This document shows, piece by piece, positions 17,701 through 25,930 of a stretch of DNA of 55,194 bases; positions within the stretch are counted from its first letter, which is position 1; each line of letters starts with the position of its first letter. Under the pieces are notes generated by a model. The model ran no database searches, was not told the origin of the DNA, and saw only the letters and a list, made by a program, of their open reading frames with translations. Source of the stretch: a virus; IMG/VR virus record IMGVR_UViG_3300025880_000020, positions 1 to 55,194 of that record; one strand, written 5' to 3'. The position numbers and the translations under genes were made by a program.

Positions 17701-18071
17701 AAATTAAGTTAACAGAAACCCAACTAAATAAAGTAATTATACAGACTATTAAAGAACAAGGTCTTTACGGGAATACATCAGACGTTGTTGATTATGATTT
17801 ACCTGAATTTTTATCAGATACTATAATTTTACAAAGTATTGAAAATTGGTCAGATGTAGAAAATTCTATTAAGGAAATACATAAAAGATTAATTAGATTA
17901 GAAAAGGGGTTAGATTCGGGAGGTTCACATAATAAAGCATATTCTACCGATACTGATTATTCATCTAAAAACAAAAAAGACGTAGACTTTGAAAGTGCTA
18001 CAGATTCTATTGAAAGAGATGAAAAACTTAGAATGGATATTGAACAATTAAAAAAAGATTTTGAATTATGA
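17697..18071 (+). CDS. Putative internal virion protein with capsid-targeting-like leader, 124 aa
   Basis: Starts MKIKLTETQLNKVIIQTIKE, one of a recurring set of N-terminal leaders in this window containing [LI]xE followed by an amphipathic helix. The remainder is acidic and helical (SVENSIKEIHKRL-like segments and an LRMDIEQLKKDFEL end), probably coiled coil. The ATG overlaps the upstream zincin stop by 4 bases. By analogy with T4 internal proteins it may be packaged in the head and trimmed by the prohead protease; this is inference. Confidence 0.6.
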   Translation: MKIKLTETQLNKVIIQTIKEQGLYGNTSDVVDYDLPEFLSDTIILQSIENWSDVENSIKEIHKRLIRLEKGLDSGGSHNKAYSTDTDYSSKNKKDVDFESATDSIERDEKLRMDIEQLKKDFEL

Positions 18072-18095
18072 GATTAAATTAGTAATTTAGTCTTT

Positions 18096-18404
18096 ATGGA
18101 TTATAACTCACTTTCATTAGTAGAATTAAAAAATTATTGTAAAACTCGTAGGTTATCATATGGTGGGAGTAAAAAACAATTAGTGAAGAGGTTAAAGGAT
18201 TTTGATAAACCTGAACCAATATCGATTAATACTCATAAACATATAGACCTACCTAGTGGTAAAAAAATTGTTGGAGTAATCTCAGGAGATAAAGAGAAGA
18301 TTAAAAAAATAAGTAAAGAAAGAGAGAAGGGTAAAGTCAAAAACTTATATTGGGCTATGGATGTCTTTTACTATGTAGTGGATAAAGAATTTACTTTTGA
18401 TTAA
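18096..18404 (+). CDS. SAP-domain protein, 102 aa
   Basis: Residues about 5-33 (SLVELKNYCKTRRLSYGGSK continuing KQLVKRLKDF) form a clear SAP helix-turn-helix motif, which binds AT-rich or branched DNA. The basic C-terminal half contains a short strand-rich region (WAMDVFYYVVDKEF). Likely a small DNA-binding protein. Its end overlaps the convergent 212-aa gene by 14 bases. Confidence 0.75.
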   Translation: MDYNSLSLVELKNYCKTRRLSYGGSKKQLVKRLKDFDKPEPISINTHKHIDLPSGKKIVGVISGDKEKIKKISKEREKGKVKNLYWAMDVFYYVVDKEFTFD

Positions 18405-19029
18405 CAGTCTTTTGACTAATAATATCACCAGCCTTCATTAATATATCTCTTAACGCTACACCCTCTACGGCAATAAGACCCGATGTTAATAAACTCTCAA
18501 TTAACATACTAAATTGGGAAGATTCAACACCATGTAATGTTACAATTTCTATAATAATAGAGAGTAATGGTATTAAAAAACTATATGATATAATATTTGA
18601 TGTTCTGTGAATAGACAAACCTAAAACCCTTAAAATATTAGAAAATTTATTTTTTAAATTTTGAGTATAACTAACAACGTTATCTAATTCAGAACTTAAA
18701 CCCATCGACTCAATATTTTTTATTTGAGACTTTAAATCTTTATTTTCAAAAAACACAACCCCTACCGCCATAACAGCCAATCCCGCTAACTGAGTTTCAC
18801 TCAGACCTGTAAAGTTACCTTCTAAATAATCAAATACCGATTGTAGTATAGAGCCTATACCTGCACCATAAGTGACTAAAAATCTAAAATCAAATTTTAG
18901 TTGGTTTGACGCGTCTCTGACTACTTTATTTGAGAATTTACTAAGATTCATTAGAGAACCTCCGACCTTCTCCTTGTAATTCTCTTTTAATAACGTGTTA
19001 AATTGACTTTCAGTTAAAATTACCTTCAT
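18391..19029 (-). CDS. Membrane protein with capsid-targeting-like leader, 212 aa
   Basis: The leader MKVILTESQFNTLLKENYKE closely matches that of the 124-aa protein at 17697. It is followed by several hydrophobic segments (FLVTYGAGIGSILQSV, LAGLAVMAVGVVFF, ISYSFLIPLLSIIIEIVTL, LLTSGLIAVEGVAL), so three or four membrane helices are predicted. If head-packaged, it could insert into the host membrane on injection. TATTTATA boxes lie 10 and 16 bases upstream on the minus strand (19040-19053). Confidence 0.6.
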   Translation of the reverse strand: MKVILTESQFNTLLKENYKEKVGGSLMNLSKFSNKVVRDASNQLKFDFRFLVTYGAGIGSILQSVFDYLEGNFTGLSETQLAGLAVMAVGVVFFENKDLKSQIKNIESMGLSSELDNVVSYTQNLKNKFSNILRVLGLSIHRTSNIISYSFLIPLLSIIIEIVTLHGVESSQFSMLIESLLTSGLIAVEGVALRDILMKAGDIISQKTVNQK

Positions 19030-19039
19030 AACTTTATAT

Positions 19040-19053
19040 TATAAATATAAATA
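19040..19053 (-). promoter_or_regulatory. Overlapping TATTTATA late-type boxes
   Basis: Two overlapping minus-strand copies (19040-19047, 19046-19053) 10 and 16 bases before the ATG at 19029. Confidence 0.4.
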
Positions 19054-19068
19054 TTAGGTTATTTAGTA

Positions 19069-19076
19069 TATTTATG
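19069..19076 (+). promoter_or_regulatory. TATTTATG late-type box
   Basis: Variant motif 16 bases before the ATG of the polyphosphate kinase fusion gene. Confidence 0.3.
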
Positions 19077-19092
19077 ATAAAAGGTATTTTTT

Positions 19093-21678
19093 ATGAGTAT
19101 GGATATTAACCCAAATTTAAAAAAAGGTGATAGAGTCACTTTAATTGTTATGAGTGACCCTTACTCCCCAATAACTGTCGGCACTAAAGGTACTGTTATT
19201 GGTATTGGGTCTGACCCATGGAGCAATGAACCATTATATTATGTTGAGTGGGATAACGGTAGAACCCTTAATTTAGTTGGTGATGAAGATGTGTGGGTTA
19301 AAGAAAATCAAGATGTAATTAAAGAAGAAATAGACGCGACATCAACAACTCTAAGTAAAATAATGTCTACGTTAGGTCCGATACCAAAAACAAAGATGTC
19401 TTCAAGTAATGTGATAAAAAAGATTTTAAGTAGTGAAGGACTAACATTTTTTGACATTAATAAAGATATTGATTTAGAAAACACATTAAAAAGATTAGTT
19501 GATAAAATTAGATTTTATGAGTACTTCTTATCATTTAAAAAAGATAAAGACGGTAGAGGATTTAATTTTGAAGGGTTATTAGCAGGACTTACAGGAGGTA
19601 AACCTATAATATCTCAAAGAAAAGAAGATATAAAAATCGGTGAGGATTATTACTCAGTTAAATTGACACAACCAGGTGAACGATTTGACTTAGGTTCATT
19701 ATCTAGTGGGTTTAAGGCCGCAAAAATTAAAATGGTTGAGGATGGGTATGAAATAGATGATTTAAAAAGACCTATAGATTTAATGGATAAAGATGATGAG
19801 TTTAATCCATATAAAAAACTAATGATGAAAGTATCTTTCGTTGTAGGAGAAACAGAGGGGAAGAGTGCGGTGTCCGGTGAAGAAAAGTCACTAAAATGGA
19901 TTTTTTCTATTTTAAATGATGAATATATTTCATATTGTTTAAATGACACCGATAGTTTAATTGATTTAGTTATTAATAATTATAAAAGTGGGAAAAGTGT
20001 AAATAGTATTTCATTACCACAGGGTAAGGTTGGAGGTGATTGTAAAATTATTACGTTTCCTAAGGTCAGTAATAAAGAAATAAAAAACCTGTTTTATCGT
20101 AAAGACTCGTATAGAAAAGACGACAAAATATCAGACTTATTTGGAAAATACTCTAAAAATGTCAGGTTTGATATAATTCAATATATTAGAAAAAATCCTG
20201 ATTTATTCTTAAAAAGAGTTATTGATTTATATGGAGATAGACTGGCGAGAATAATGAAAGATAAAGGATTGATAGACCTTCCCAGTCAAATGGATGAATC
20301 TAAAGAAGATTTATCTAACGTATTAAGAAGTAAAGATATTGACCCGTCAGAAATGGAAGATTTACTATCTCAACTAAAAGATGAGGATATAAACAACTTA
20401 GTAATAAGAAACTTAGAAAGAAAATTTTTAAAATCAGGTAACCCAAGAATAAACGCCAGAGAATATTTAGAAATCTTAGTTAATTCTATCGGTAATAGAA
20501 AATCGTCAGAATTTGAAGATGATGATTTTAATGTTGAAGATGAGTTAGTTTACGGAGGCGAGGAGCCTGAGATATCTTCCATAGGTAAAAAACAATTTAA
20601 AAAAGAGTTACTACCATTACAAGTTGAGTTATTAAAATTACAAGAACACATCAAGCAGACAGGTAAATCTATCGCAGTAGTATTCGAAGGTAGAGACACT
20701 GCAGGTAAAGGCTCAACGATAAGAACCATAACTAAATATTTAGACCCAAAATATTTTAATGTGGTTGCCTTGGGAATACCAACACCTGAAGAAAGGGAGG
20801 ATTGGTTTAAAAGATATGAACAACATATTGAACCTGGTAAAATTACTTTTTTTGACCGTAGTTGGTATAACAGAGGAATTGTGGAACCAGTTATGGGATA
20901 TGGAACTGATGAAGAATATGAGGGGTTTATGAATAATGTTAATGATTTTGAAAAGTCTTTAGTTAGTAGGGGAACTGACTTATATAAGTTTTGGTTATCA
21001 ATAACACCTAAAACACAAGAAAAAAGATTTGATTTAAGAAAGTCTTCGCCTTTAAAATATTGGAAATTTTCACCTAATGATGAAAAGTCTTTAGAAAAGT
21101 GGGATGACTATACAGAATACAAAGAAAAAGTTTTTGACTTGGGTAAAGGTGAGGTTCCTTGGACTGTTGTGGATACTAACGACAAAAGAATTGGTTCTTT
21201 AAACTTACTTAGACATATATTAAAGAATTCAGATTACCCCGATAAAAATGAGGGTACTATTAGTGATACATATCCTGAGTCTATTACAACAATTAATGAA
21301 AATTTTATTGATGAAATGAAACCATTACTACCCCTTCTAAAAATGGATAATGGTGGTTATATCTTTGATTTTTTAAAGGCGTTAAGAGATAGTGGTATTG
21401 TTAATATGATGCAATCACCTGATTTTACTTGGAGCGGTAGAGACTTCTTGGAAAAATATTTAAAGATACAAGAATTACAGGGTAGTTACCAACAAATTGA
21501 AGATGAGGATGAAAAAGAAAACCTGTTGCAACTTGCAGAGAAGTCACAACAGGTTATGATATCAGTAGCATTTAGAAATCTACAAGATAAAGAGCAAGAG
21601 TTAACTACTAATAATATTAACCGAGAATTGAGGAAATTAGGTCCGTTAGCTTTTAAGTATTTTACGGTAAAACTTTAA
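19093..21678 (+). CDS. Large protein with embedded polyphosphate kinase 2 (PPK2) domain
   Basis: 861 residues. N-terminus: a small KOW/SH3-like segment (GDRVTLIVMSDPYSP ... GTKGTVIGIG), then about 400 residues of unrecognised sequence. Residues about 497-715 are an intact PPK2 domain: LQVELLKLQEHIKQTGKSIAV, Walker A FEGRDTAGKGS (about 530-540), ALGIPTPEEREDWFKRYEQH, Walker B FFDRSWYNRG (about 585), KFWLSITPKTQEKRF, LKYWKFSPNDEKS and PWTVVDTNDKRIGSLNLLRH. PPK2 enzymes move phosphate between polyphosphate and (d)NDP/NMP. The last about 145 residues are helical and unassigned. PPK2 enzymes are normally about 250-300 aa, so this fusion is exceptional. It may recharge nucleotides from host polyphosphate during infection. 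Confidence 0.88.
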   Translation: MSMDINPNLKKGDRVTLIVMSDPYSPITVGTKGTVIGIGSDPWSNEPLYYVEWDNGRTLNLVGDEDVWVKENQDVIKEEIDATSTTLSKIMSTLGPIPKTKMSSSNVIKKILSSEGLTFFDINKDIDLENTLKRLVDKIRFYEYFLSFKKDKDGRGFNFEGLLAGLTGGKPIISQRKEDIKIGEDYYSVKLTQPGERFDLGSLSSGFKAAKIKMVEDGYEIDDLKRPIDLMDKDDEFNPYKKLMMKVSFVVGETEGKSAVSGEEKSLKWIFSILNDEYISYCLNDTDSLIDLVINNYKSGKSVNSISLPQGKVGGDCKIITFPKVSNKEIKNLFYRKDSYRKDDKISDLFGKYSKNVRFDIIQYIRKNPDLFLKRVIDLYGDRLARIMKDKGLIDLPSQMDESKEDLSNVLRSKDIDPSEMEDLLSQLKDEDINNLVIRNLERKFLKSGNPRINAREYLEILVNSIGNRKSSEFEDDDFNVEDELVYGGEEPEISSIGKKQFKKELLPLQVELLKLQEHIKQTGKSIAVVFEGRDTAGKGSTIRTITKYLDPKYFNVVALGIPTPEEREDWFKRYEQHIEPGKITFFDRSWYNRGIVEPVMGYGTDEEYEGFMNNVNDFEKSLVSRGTDLYKFWLSITPKTQEKRFDLRKSSPLKYWKFSPNDEKSLEKWDDYTEYKEKVFDLGKGEVPWTVVDTNDKRIGSLNLLRHILKNSDYPDKNEGTISDTYPESITTINENFIDEMKPLLPLLKMDNGGYIFDFLKALRDSGIVNMMQSPDFTWSGRDFLEKYLKIQELQGSYQQIEDEDEKENLLQLAEKSQQVMISVAFRNLQDKEQELTTNNINRELRKLGPLAFKYFTVKL

Positions 21679-22085
21679 AGTTCTTTACACACTTTAATCT
21701 TACCAATCTCAACCCTATAACTATCCATACCGAAAAGACGGAAAAACTTTTGAACATCTTCTCGAACCGCCCTACGAATATCATCATTACGTCTACGGGA
21801 ACTTGAGAAATTAACTTTAACATATTCAGTAACACAAGTCCCCTTTTCTCCACCCCAATTATTACCCATCGTACCTGAGACTTTGAGATTGACTATTAAA
21901 TTTTCACTCTTGTCGACCTTAATGTACGTGATTTTATAAGTCAAGTCCTTATTATTCCAACGACGAGGATTAGAGTACTTAAACATATTACTACGAATCA
22001 AACGACCGATGGACTTATGTTCTTTATAAACTTTTGCCATGTTCGGAGATTGGTTGAAGTAGTCACTAAGTTCATGTACAGTCAT
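21675..22085 (-). CDS. Hypothetical protein, 136 aa, related to the 11.2 kb gene
   Basis: Starts MTVHELSDYFNQSPNMAKVY. The C-terminal segment DIRRAVREDVQKFFRLFG ... EIGKIKVCKEL parallels the end of the 111-aa protein at 11203-11538. Basic, with a strand-rich middle; no known fold assigned. It is convergent with the PPK2 gene (4-base overlap). A TATATTTG box at 22106-22113 lies 20 bases upstream of the ATG. Confidence 0.6.
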   Translation of the reverse strand: MTVHELSDYFNQSPNMAKVYKEHKSIGRLIRSNMFKYSNPRRWNNKDLTYKITYIKVDKSENLIVNLKVSGTMGNNWGGEKGTCVTEYVKVNFSSSRRRNDDIRRAVREDVQKFFRLFGMDSYRVEIGKIKVCKEL

Positions 22086-22105
22086 ATTATTCTCTTTTGT
22101 GAAAA

Positions 22106-22113
22106 CAAATATA
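22106..22113 (-). promoter_or_regulatory. TATATTTG promoter -7 box
   Basis: TAnnTTTG match 20 bases before the ATG at 22085. Confidence 0.5.
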
Positions 22114-22127
22114 CGACTTTATACCAA

Positions 22128-22376
22128 TTAATCCAAATTATCTTGAATGAAAATCGGGTTTTGTATACCAAAATAACCACCAACTATATTATAGTAGTAG
22201 TATTCAACAGCTTCGTCTTCTGTCATATCCTCCATTAACTTTTTTATTATCTGTATTTTGGAGTATATAAGACGAGGTTCTTCTCCGAAAGACTCTGAAA
22301 TACCTATTACACAGTCATCAAAACCATCTAACATTACAGCTCCCTCAGCAAAATCGAAGTACTTAGTTTTATCCAT
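22128..22376 (-). CDS. Conserved phage hypothetical protein, 82 aa
   Basis: MDKTKYFDFAEGAVMLDGFD, then an acidic C-terminal helix, EDMTEDEAVEYYYYNIVGGY, and a NPIFIQD end. I recognise this pattern (a DxAIxG-like strand, EDAxEY-type helix, ending in PIF) as a small protein common in T4-like phages with no known function. An upstream ATG at 22391 is possible; 22376 is preferred because it sits about 17 bases from an AAGATTTG promoter-like box, the spacing seen at other minus-strand genes. Confidence 0.6.
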   Translation of the reverse strand: MDKTKYFDFAEGAVMLDGFDDCVIGISESFGEEPRLIYSKIQIIKKLMEDMTEDEAVEYYYYNIVGGYFGIQNPIFIQDNLD

Positions 22377-22435
22377 TTTTGTTTTAAACATACAAATCTT
22401 TATTTAAGATGTCAAATTATTCTGTAAGTAAAACA

Positions 22436-22443
22436 TATTTATA
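22436..22443 (+). promoter_or_regulatory. TATTTATA late-type box
   Basis: Exact motif 13 bases before ATG 22457; its position decides the start of the downstream gene over the earlier ATG at 22409. Confidence 0.4.
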
Positions 22444-22456
22444 TAAAAAAATAGTC

Positions 22457-23329
22457 ATGAGAGGTTATTCTACAATGTCAGACGAAGAGAGAAATTCAAT
22501 CCTTCAGCAACACTCAGCATTCTACAACGGATATGCTACTGGTAATATTCCATCAGGTCCACAACCATTATTACAGGACGAAGGTCCATCAGATTCACAA
22601 GGTATTACCGTTAACAACAGAGGTGAGGTCGGTCAATACAAAAATCATTTGGTTAACGAATCTGTTGTTAGTGAAGAAGATAAAGATTGGATTCAGAAAG
22701 TTGATATGGATAAAGGTAGTTTTACTGAATACTGTGGGGGTGAAGTTACATGTGACTGTGTTGAAAAAGCCCGAAAAGAAGGTGGAAAACCAGAGAAACA
22801 GGCTCAATTATTCTTAAACATGAATAGTGAAAAGTGTAAATCATTACAGGAGGAAGTTAAAGAATACGCGGCTGATGATATGGATGTGTCAGATGTAGAA
22901 TCAGCTTACGACTTTGAATCTGGAGGTCCTGAACAATTTGATGACTCTACAACTGATATTTCCGATTCTTATGGTATGGATATTGATTCCATCATGCAAA
23001 TGTTTGGGGGTGAGATGAGTGCTGCCGAGTATGATGATGTTGATTCAGATATGAATCAAGACTTAGACGGTAAGGAAAAGTATAGTGGTGAAATGGGGGA
23101 TTATAATTTCAATTCAGACGGTTCCATGGATGGTGAAACATACGAAGAGGTTGATGAGGAAGATGTGTGTGAAGGATGTGGTGAAACATACGAAGAGGTT
23201 GAGGAGGAAGATGTGTGTGAAGGATGTGGTGAGACATATGAAGATGTTGACGAAGACCTAATGGAAGACTTTATAAAACAAAAAGAACGAATAGTAGAAA
23301 TGTTTGATAGATTTAAGAAATTTATCTAA
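22457..23329 (+). CDS. Acidic protein with duplicated CxxC segment, 290 aa
   Basis: Starts MRGYSTMSDEERNSILQQHS; the TATTTATA box upstream favours this ATG over 22409. The N-terminal third contains GITVNNRGEVGQYKNHLVNE, and the centre has a Cys group (EYCGGEVTCDCVEKARKEGG). The C-terminal part is very acidic and carries a near-exact tandem duplication, YEEVDEEDVCEGCGET then YEEVEEEDVCEGCGET, giving paired CxxC motifs that could bind a metal. The end is a basic helix. I recognise the N-terminal type from large marine phages but not its function; a virion protein is likely. Confidence 0.65.
   Translation: MRGYSTMSDEERNSILQQHSAFYNGYATGNIPSGPQPLLQDEGPSDSQGITVNNRGEVGQYKNHLVNESVVSEEDKDWIQKVDMDKGSFTEYCGGEVTCDCVEKARKEGGKPEKQAQLFLNMNSEKCKSLQEEVKEYAADDMDVSDVESAYDFESGGPEQFDDSTTDISDSYGMDIDSIMQMFGGEMSAAEYDDVDSDMNQDLDGKEKYSGEMGDYNFNSDGSMDGETYEEVDEEDVCEGCGETYEEVEEEDVCEGCGETYEDVDEDLMEDFIKQKERIVEMFDRFKKFI
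23134..23248 (+). repeat. Tandem duplication encoding the CxxC segment
   Basis: Two nearly identical units of about 48 bp, plus a degenerate third, within the 290-aa gene; each encodes EDVCEGCGETYE. Confidence 0.7.
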
Positions 23330-23330
23330 A

Positions 23331-23362
23331 TAAAAAATCCCTCACATTAGGAGGGATTTTTT
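23331..23362. terminator. Bidirectional rho-independent terminator
   Basis: Perfect stem AAAAAATCCCTC/GAGGGATTTTTT with an 8-base loop between convergent genes; T-runs on both strands. Confidence 0.85.
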
Positions 23363-23518
23363 ATTATTAAGTTTTCGTAACAAAGTATTGTATAGTACAA
23401 AATTTTCAGTTCTTTTATAATACAACTCTATATATCGTAAAGTTGAATTGCATTGTTCCTTTTTATTTAAAGAATCAATTATTTTTTCTGTATGTGAAAA
23501 CAATTCATATTCATTCAT
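23342..23518 (-). CDS. Small protein, 58 aa
   Basis: Starts MNEYELFSHTEKIIDSLNKK; helical, basic end (LLRKLNNKKSLLM). Start chosen at ATG 23518, which overlaps the stop of the epimerase gene by 8 bases (ATGAATGA); the longer frame from 23581 would lie inside that gene. Its own 3' end runs into the shared terminator. Confidence 0.45.
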   Translation of the reverse strand: MNEYELFSHTEKIIDSLNKKEQCNSTLRYIELYYKRTENFVLYNTLLRKLNNKKSLLM

Positions 23519-24152
23519 GCCTTCTATAAAGGAATTTTGGTGCGTTTTTATCTTTATCAGATATGAGTAAATCTTTTTCATTATGATGAGGTAAGTTAAT
23601 TTCTATAACGTCTTTAATTGTGTCTTTATTGTTAATTACATGTCTGATGACTGGGTCATTATAATTTACGCTTCCTTCACTTTCTTTACTGTAATAACTA
23701 CCACACTTGTAAGAAAGAAGAGTATCGTCTTCTAAAGATAAAAATCCGTGAGCGAAGTATGAGGGAATAAATAAACTCATATTATTTTTATCATTTAATT
23801 CAAAAAACTCAAACTTACCGTAGGTTTTAGAATCCTCTCTCAAATCAACTATAAAATCGATTACGGACCCTTTTAATACTCTAACTAATTTGGGCTGAGG
23901 AAAGTCACCTGTTTGATAATGTAGTCCTCTAAAGACCCCTAATTTTGATTTAGATAGGTTATCTTGAACAAACAGAGTTGAGAATAATGAATCGTCATTC
24001 TGTATTGCTTTTAGTGAAGGTATATCTTTAAGTAACTTTCTATTAGAGTATCCTATTTCATTCCATGTTTCCATAAAAAAACCCCTATCATCAGTATGGA
24101 CAGGTTCCTCAATAAGATATACGTTATCAAAGGAAGTGGAGATTAAATTCAT
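23511..24152 (-). CDS. rfbC: dTDP-4-dehydrorhamnose 3,5-epimerase-like (RmlC family)
   Basis: 213 residues. Family motifs in order: DDRGFFMETWNE, GVFRGLHYQTGDFPQPKLVR (catalytic His in GLHYQ), VIDFIVDLREDSKTYGKFE, IPSYFAHGFLSLEDDTLLSYKC (second conserved His region) and EGSVNYNDP. Converts dTDP-4-keto-6-deoxyglucose to dTDP-4-keto-rhamnose in nucleotide-sugar synthesis. No RmlA, B or D is in the window, so it either taps host intermediates or belongs to a glycosylation pathway encoded elsewhere in the phage. Its start overlaps the stop of the upstream 103-aa gene by 4 bases. Confidence 0.88.
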   Translation of the reverse strand: MNLISTSFDNVYLIEEPVHTDDRGFFMETWNEIGYSNRKLLKDIPSLKAIQNDDSLFSTLFVQDNLSKSKLGVFRGLHYQTGDFPQPKLVRVLKGSVIDFIVDLREDSKTYGKFEFFELNDKNNMSLFIPSYFAHGFLSLEDDTLLSYKCGSYYSKESEGSVNYNDPVIRHVINNKDTIKDVIEINLPHHNEKDLLISDKDKNAPKFLYRRHE

Positions 24153-24460
24153 TCTTCAAGTATTTTAGGTAATTTATTACTTTCGTAATAATAGTAAATA
24201 AAATCTAAAATGTCACTACTCTCACAAATTTCACTTAACCAGTAGGAATAGTCCATAATATAGTCTTTAGTATAATGAGACTCACTATACCCATCCCACA
24301 TATCTTCAAACCCTTCTAATCTACCTGATGCGGTAATATAAGATTCGAAAATATCTTCATCTATGTTATCTTCTCGGTAATTTTTATCCCCATCTTGAAA
24401 AATTATATTCAATTCTCCATCGTTAAATGAATATTCGTCTATTAATAATTGTCTTTTCAT
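24149..24460 (-). CDS. Acidic hypothetical protein, 103 aa
   Basis: Starts MKRQLLIDEYSFNDGELNI. Very acidic and Tyr-rich, with a C-terminal helix (SSDILDFIYYYYESNK). No domain recognised. Coupled to the RmlC-like gene by a 4-base overlap, so it may be a partner protein or simply an operon neighbour. Confidence 0.55.
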   Translation of the reverse strand: MKRQLLIDEYSFNDGELNIIFQDGDKNYREDNIDEDIFESYITASGRLEGFEDMWDGYSESHYTKDYIMDYSYWLSEICESSDILDFIYYYYESNKLPKILEE

Positions 24461-24506
24461 GATTTTTTTGATATTTGTAATAAAATAAAAGATTTAAAAT
24501 AAAAAA

Positions 24507-24815
24507 ATGGAAGTCGTAGAAATAATAACAAACTTTATTAATAAAGACAATAACGTTGTTGAGGTAGAATTTAGATTAAGAAATGATGGAGAAGATTTAG
24601 TTAGGTCTGATACCATAGAGTTTCAATACTTACAGGATTTTGGGTATGGAGAAAACTTTACTTCTTTTGACATTTTTAGTGATATGGATGATGATTGGGA
24701 TTTAGGGTTTGAAGAGGAGGACGACTTCTTTATTGACAACGATAATTTAGTTTCATTTTTAAATGAATATTATTTAATTTATGAGACTAAATTACCTGAC
24801 GCCGATTATAGGTAA
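24507..24815 (+). CDS. Acidic hypothetical protein, 102 aa
   Basis: Starts MEVVEIITNFINKDNNVVEV; strand-rich N-terminus followed by a strongly acidic stretch (FSDMDDDWDLGFEEEDDFF). Such acidic phage proteins often mimic DNA or bind basic partners, but nothing here proves it. It is divergent from the 103-aa gene, which is also acidic. Confidence 0.55.
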   Translation: MEVVEIITNFINKDNNVVEVEFRLRNDGEDLVRSDTIEFQYLQDFGYGENFTSFDIFSDMDDDWDLGFEEEDDFFIDNDNLVSFLNEYYLIYETKLPDADYR

Positions 24816-24819
24816 CGCA

Positions 24820-24827
24820 TATTTATA
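24820..24827 (+). promoter_or_regulatory. TATTTATA late-type box
   Basis: Exact motif 6 bases before ATG 24834. Confidence 0.4.
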
Positions 24828-24833
24828 GATGTG

Positions 24834-25358
24834 ATGGCAGATAAAAAATATCTTAACGAATCCGGCTCATTTAATGTTCCGAATAAACCTGAAAGAGAGA
24901 AAAGTTCTTATGAAGACTTTATTCTTAAACTTTTAGGTAGAATATTTTTAACTAAACAAGTTTTTTTTGGTATGGATGAGCAAAAAATTGCAATAATTAT
25001 TACACCCACCTTAAAAATAGTTTCGGTAGTAGCTTCTCCATCTAAACTTGTAGATAAATTTCCACAAAAAAGACAACAATTTTTAAATGGAGACGAACTA
25101 ATTCGATGGGCTGACGATAACGGTTTTGAGATTACGTTTGTTGCTCCAACTCCACAACTAAAACATAAGCTGTTTAGTATGTTAGGTGACGTAATGGTTA
25201 GTAACGAAATAAATGAGTCTATAGGTAAGGATAAGGTTAAAATAGTACTTCAGGAACTAAAAAAATCTTCCCTACCTGAGTCTGTTAAACAATGGGCGAT
25301 AGATAACCCAGAAAAATTCATTAAGAATATAGAACAGGTTAAGAACCTTCTAGATTAA
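24834..25358 (+). CDS. Hypothetical protein, 174 aa
   Basis: Starts MADKKYLNESGSFNVPNKPE; ATG 24834 is preferred to the GTG three bases earlier. A central strand segment (IAIIITPTLKIVSVVASP) and a C-terminal helical region (VKIVLQELKKSSLPESVKQW) are visible. No family is recognised. It has a late-type box and is convergent with the lipoprotein gene (4-base overlap). Possible minor virion component. Confidence 0.55.
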   Translation: MADKKYLNESGSFNVPNKPEREKSSYEDFILKLLGRIFLTKQVFFGMDEQKIAIIITPTLKIVSVVASPSKLVDKFPQKRQQFLNGDELIRWADDNGFEITFVAPTPQLKHKLFSMLGDVMVSNEINESIGKDKVKIVLQELKKSSLPESVKQWAIDNPEKFIKNIEQVKNLLD

Positions 25359-25864
25359 GGTCCTTCCCTATAAAAAGTTAATGAATAACTATATTCATTA
25401 CCTTCAACACCCTCTGGATATTGTTTTGGACATTCTAAAATTAAATATTCTAAACCATCCTCTATAATTACGTAATGACGATACGTGTTAAGTTGTGGGG
25501 TATTATAAGAAACATTCATATTAACCCATCGACCTGTAACGAAGTCTTGAGTAATATTAACTGGATATTCTACTCTCCAATGGTCTCCTCCATTTTCTAA
25601 GTAGTATCCAGCAAATAAACGGTCACCACTAATACTAATACGACTCTTATTTACTTTCATGGAATCCAAAGGACCAATAGGGTTAGGGTAGATTAATGAA
25701 AGAGGGTCGTCGTCTACAAGTTCGGAATTTAATATATCTGTACTGTTTACAGTAATAGACCTAAGGATATATGTGCCGTCCATAGTAGGGTAGGTATGTT
25801 CCGCATATTGATAACATCCTGAGAAGAGTAAAACTAAAGATAAAAGGGTGAGGTAGTGTTTCAT
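25355..25864 (-). CDS. Lipoprotein, 169 aa
   Basis: Signal peptide and lipobox: MKHYLTLLSLVLLFSGCYQY, with the acylated Cys at residue 17. The mature part is strand-rich (TYILRSITVNSTDIL, SRISISGDRLFAGYYL, HYVIIEDGLEYLILE), consistent with a small beta-sandwich or lipocalin-like fold on the outer membrane. Its ATG lies 4 bases from a TATATTTG box, so the mRNA is nearly leaderless. A possible surface-exclusion role is inference. Confidence 0.7.
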   Translation of the reverse strand: MKHYLTLLSLVLLFSGCYQYAEHTYPTMDGTYILRSITVNSTDILNSELVDDDPLSLIYPNPIGPLDSMKVNKSRISISGDRLFAGYYLENGGDHWRVEYPVNITQDFVTGRWVNMNVSYNTPQLNTYRHYVIIEDGLEYLILECPKQYPEGVEGNEYSYSLTFYREGP

Positions 25865-25868
25865 ATTA

Positions 25869-25876
25869 CAAATATA
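25869..25876 (-). promoter_or_regulatory. TATATTTG promoter -7 box, leaderless context
   Basis: TAnnTTTG match only 4 bases from the lipoprotein ATG; transcription would begin at or near the start codon. Confidence 0.5.
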
Positions 25877-25919
25877 AGTATATTTAGTTAATCTACAAAT
25901 AAATAGACATATTTTTTGA

Positions 25920-25927
25920 TATTTATA
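25920..25927 (+). promoter_or_regulatory. TATTTATA late-type box
   Basis: Exact motif 3 bases before the PorP/SprF-like ATG at 25931. Confidence 0.4.
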
Positions 25928-25930
25928 GGT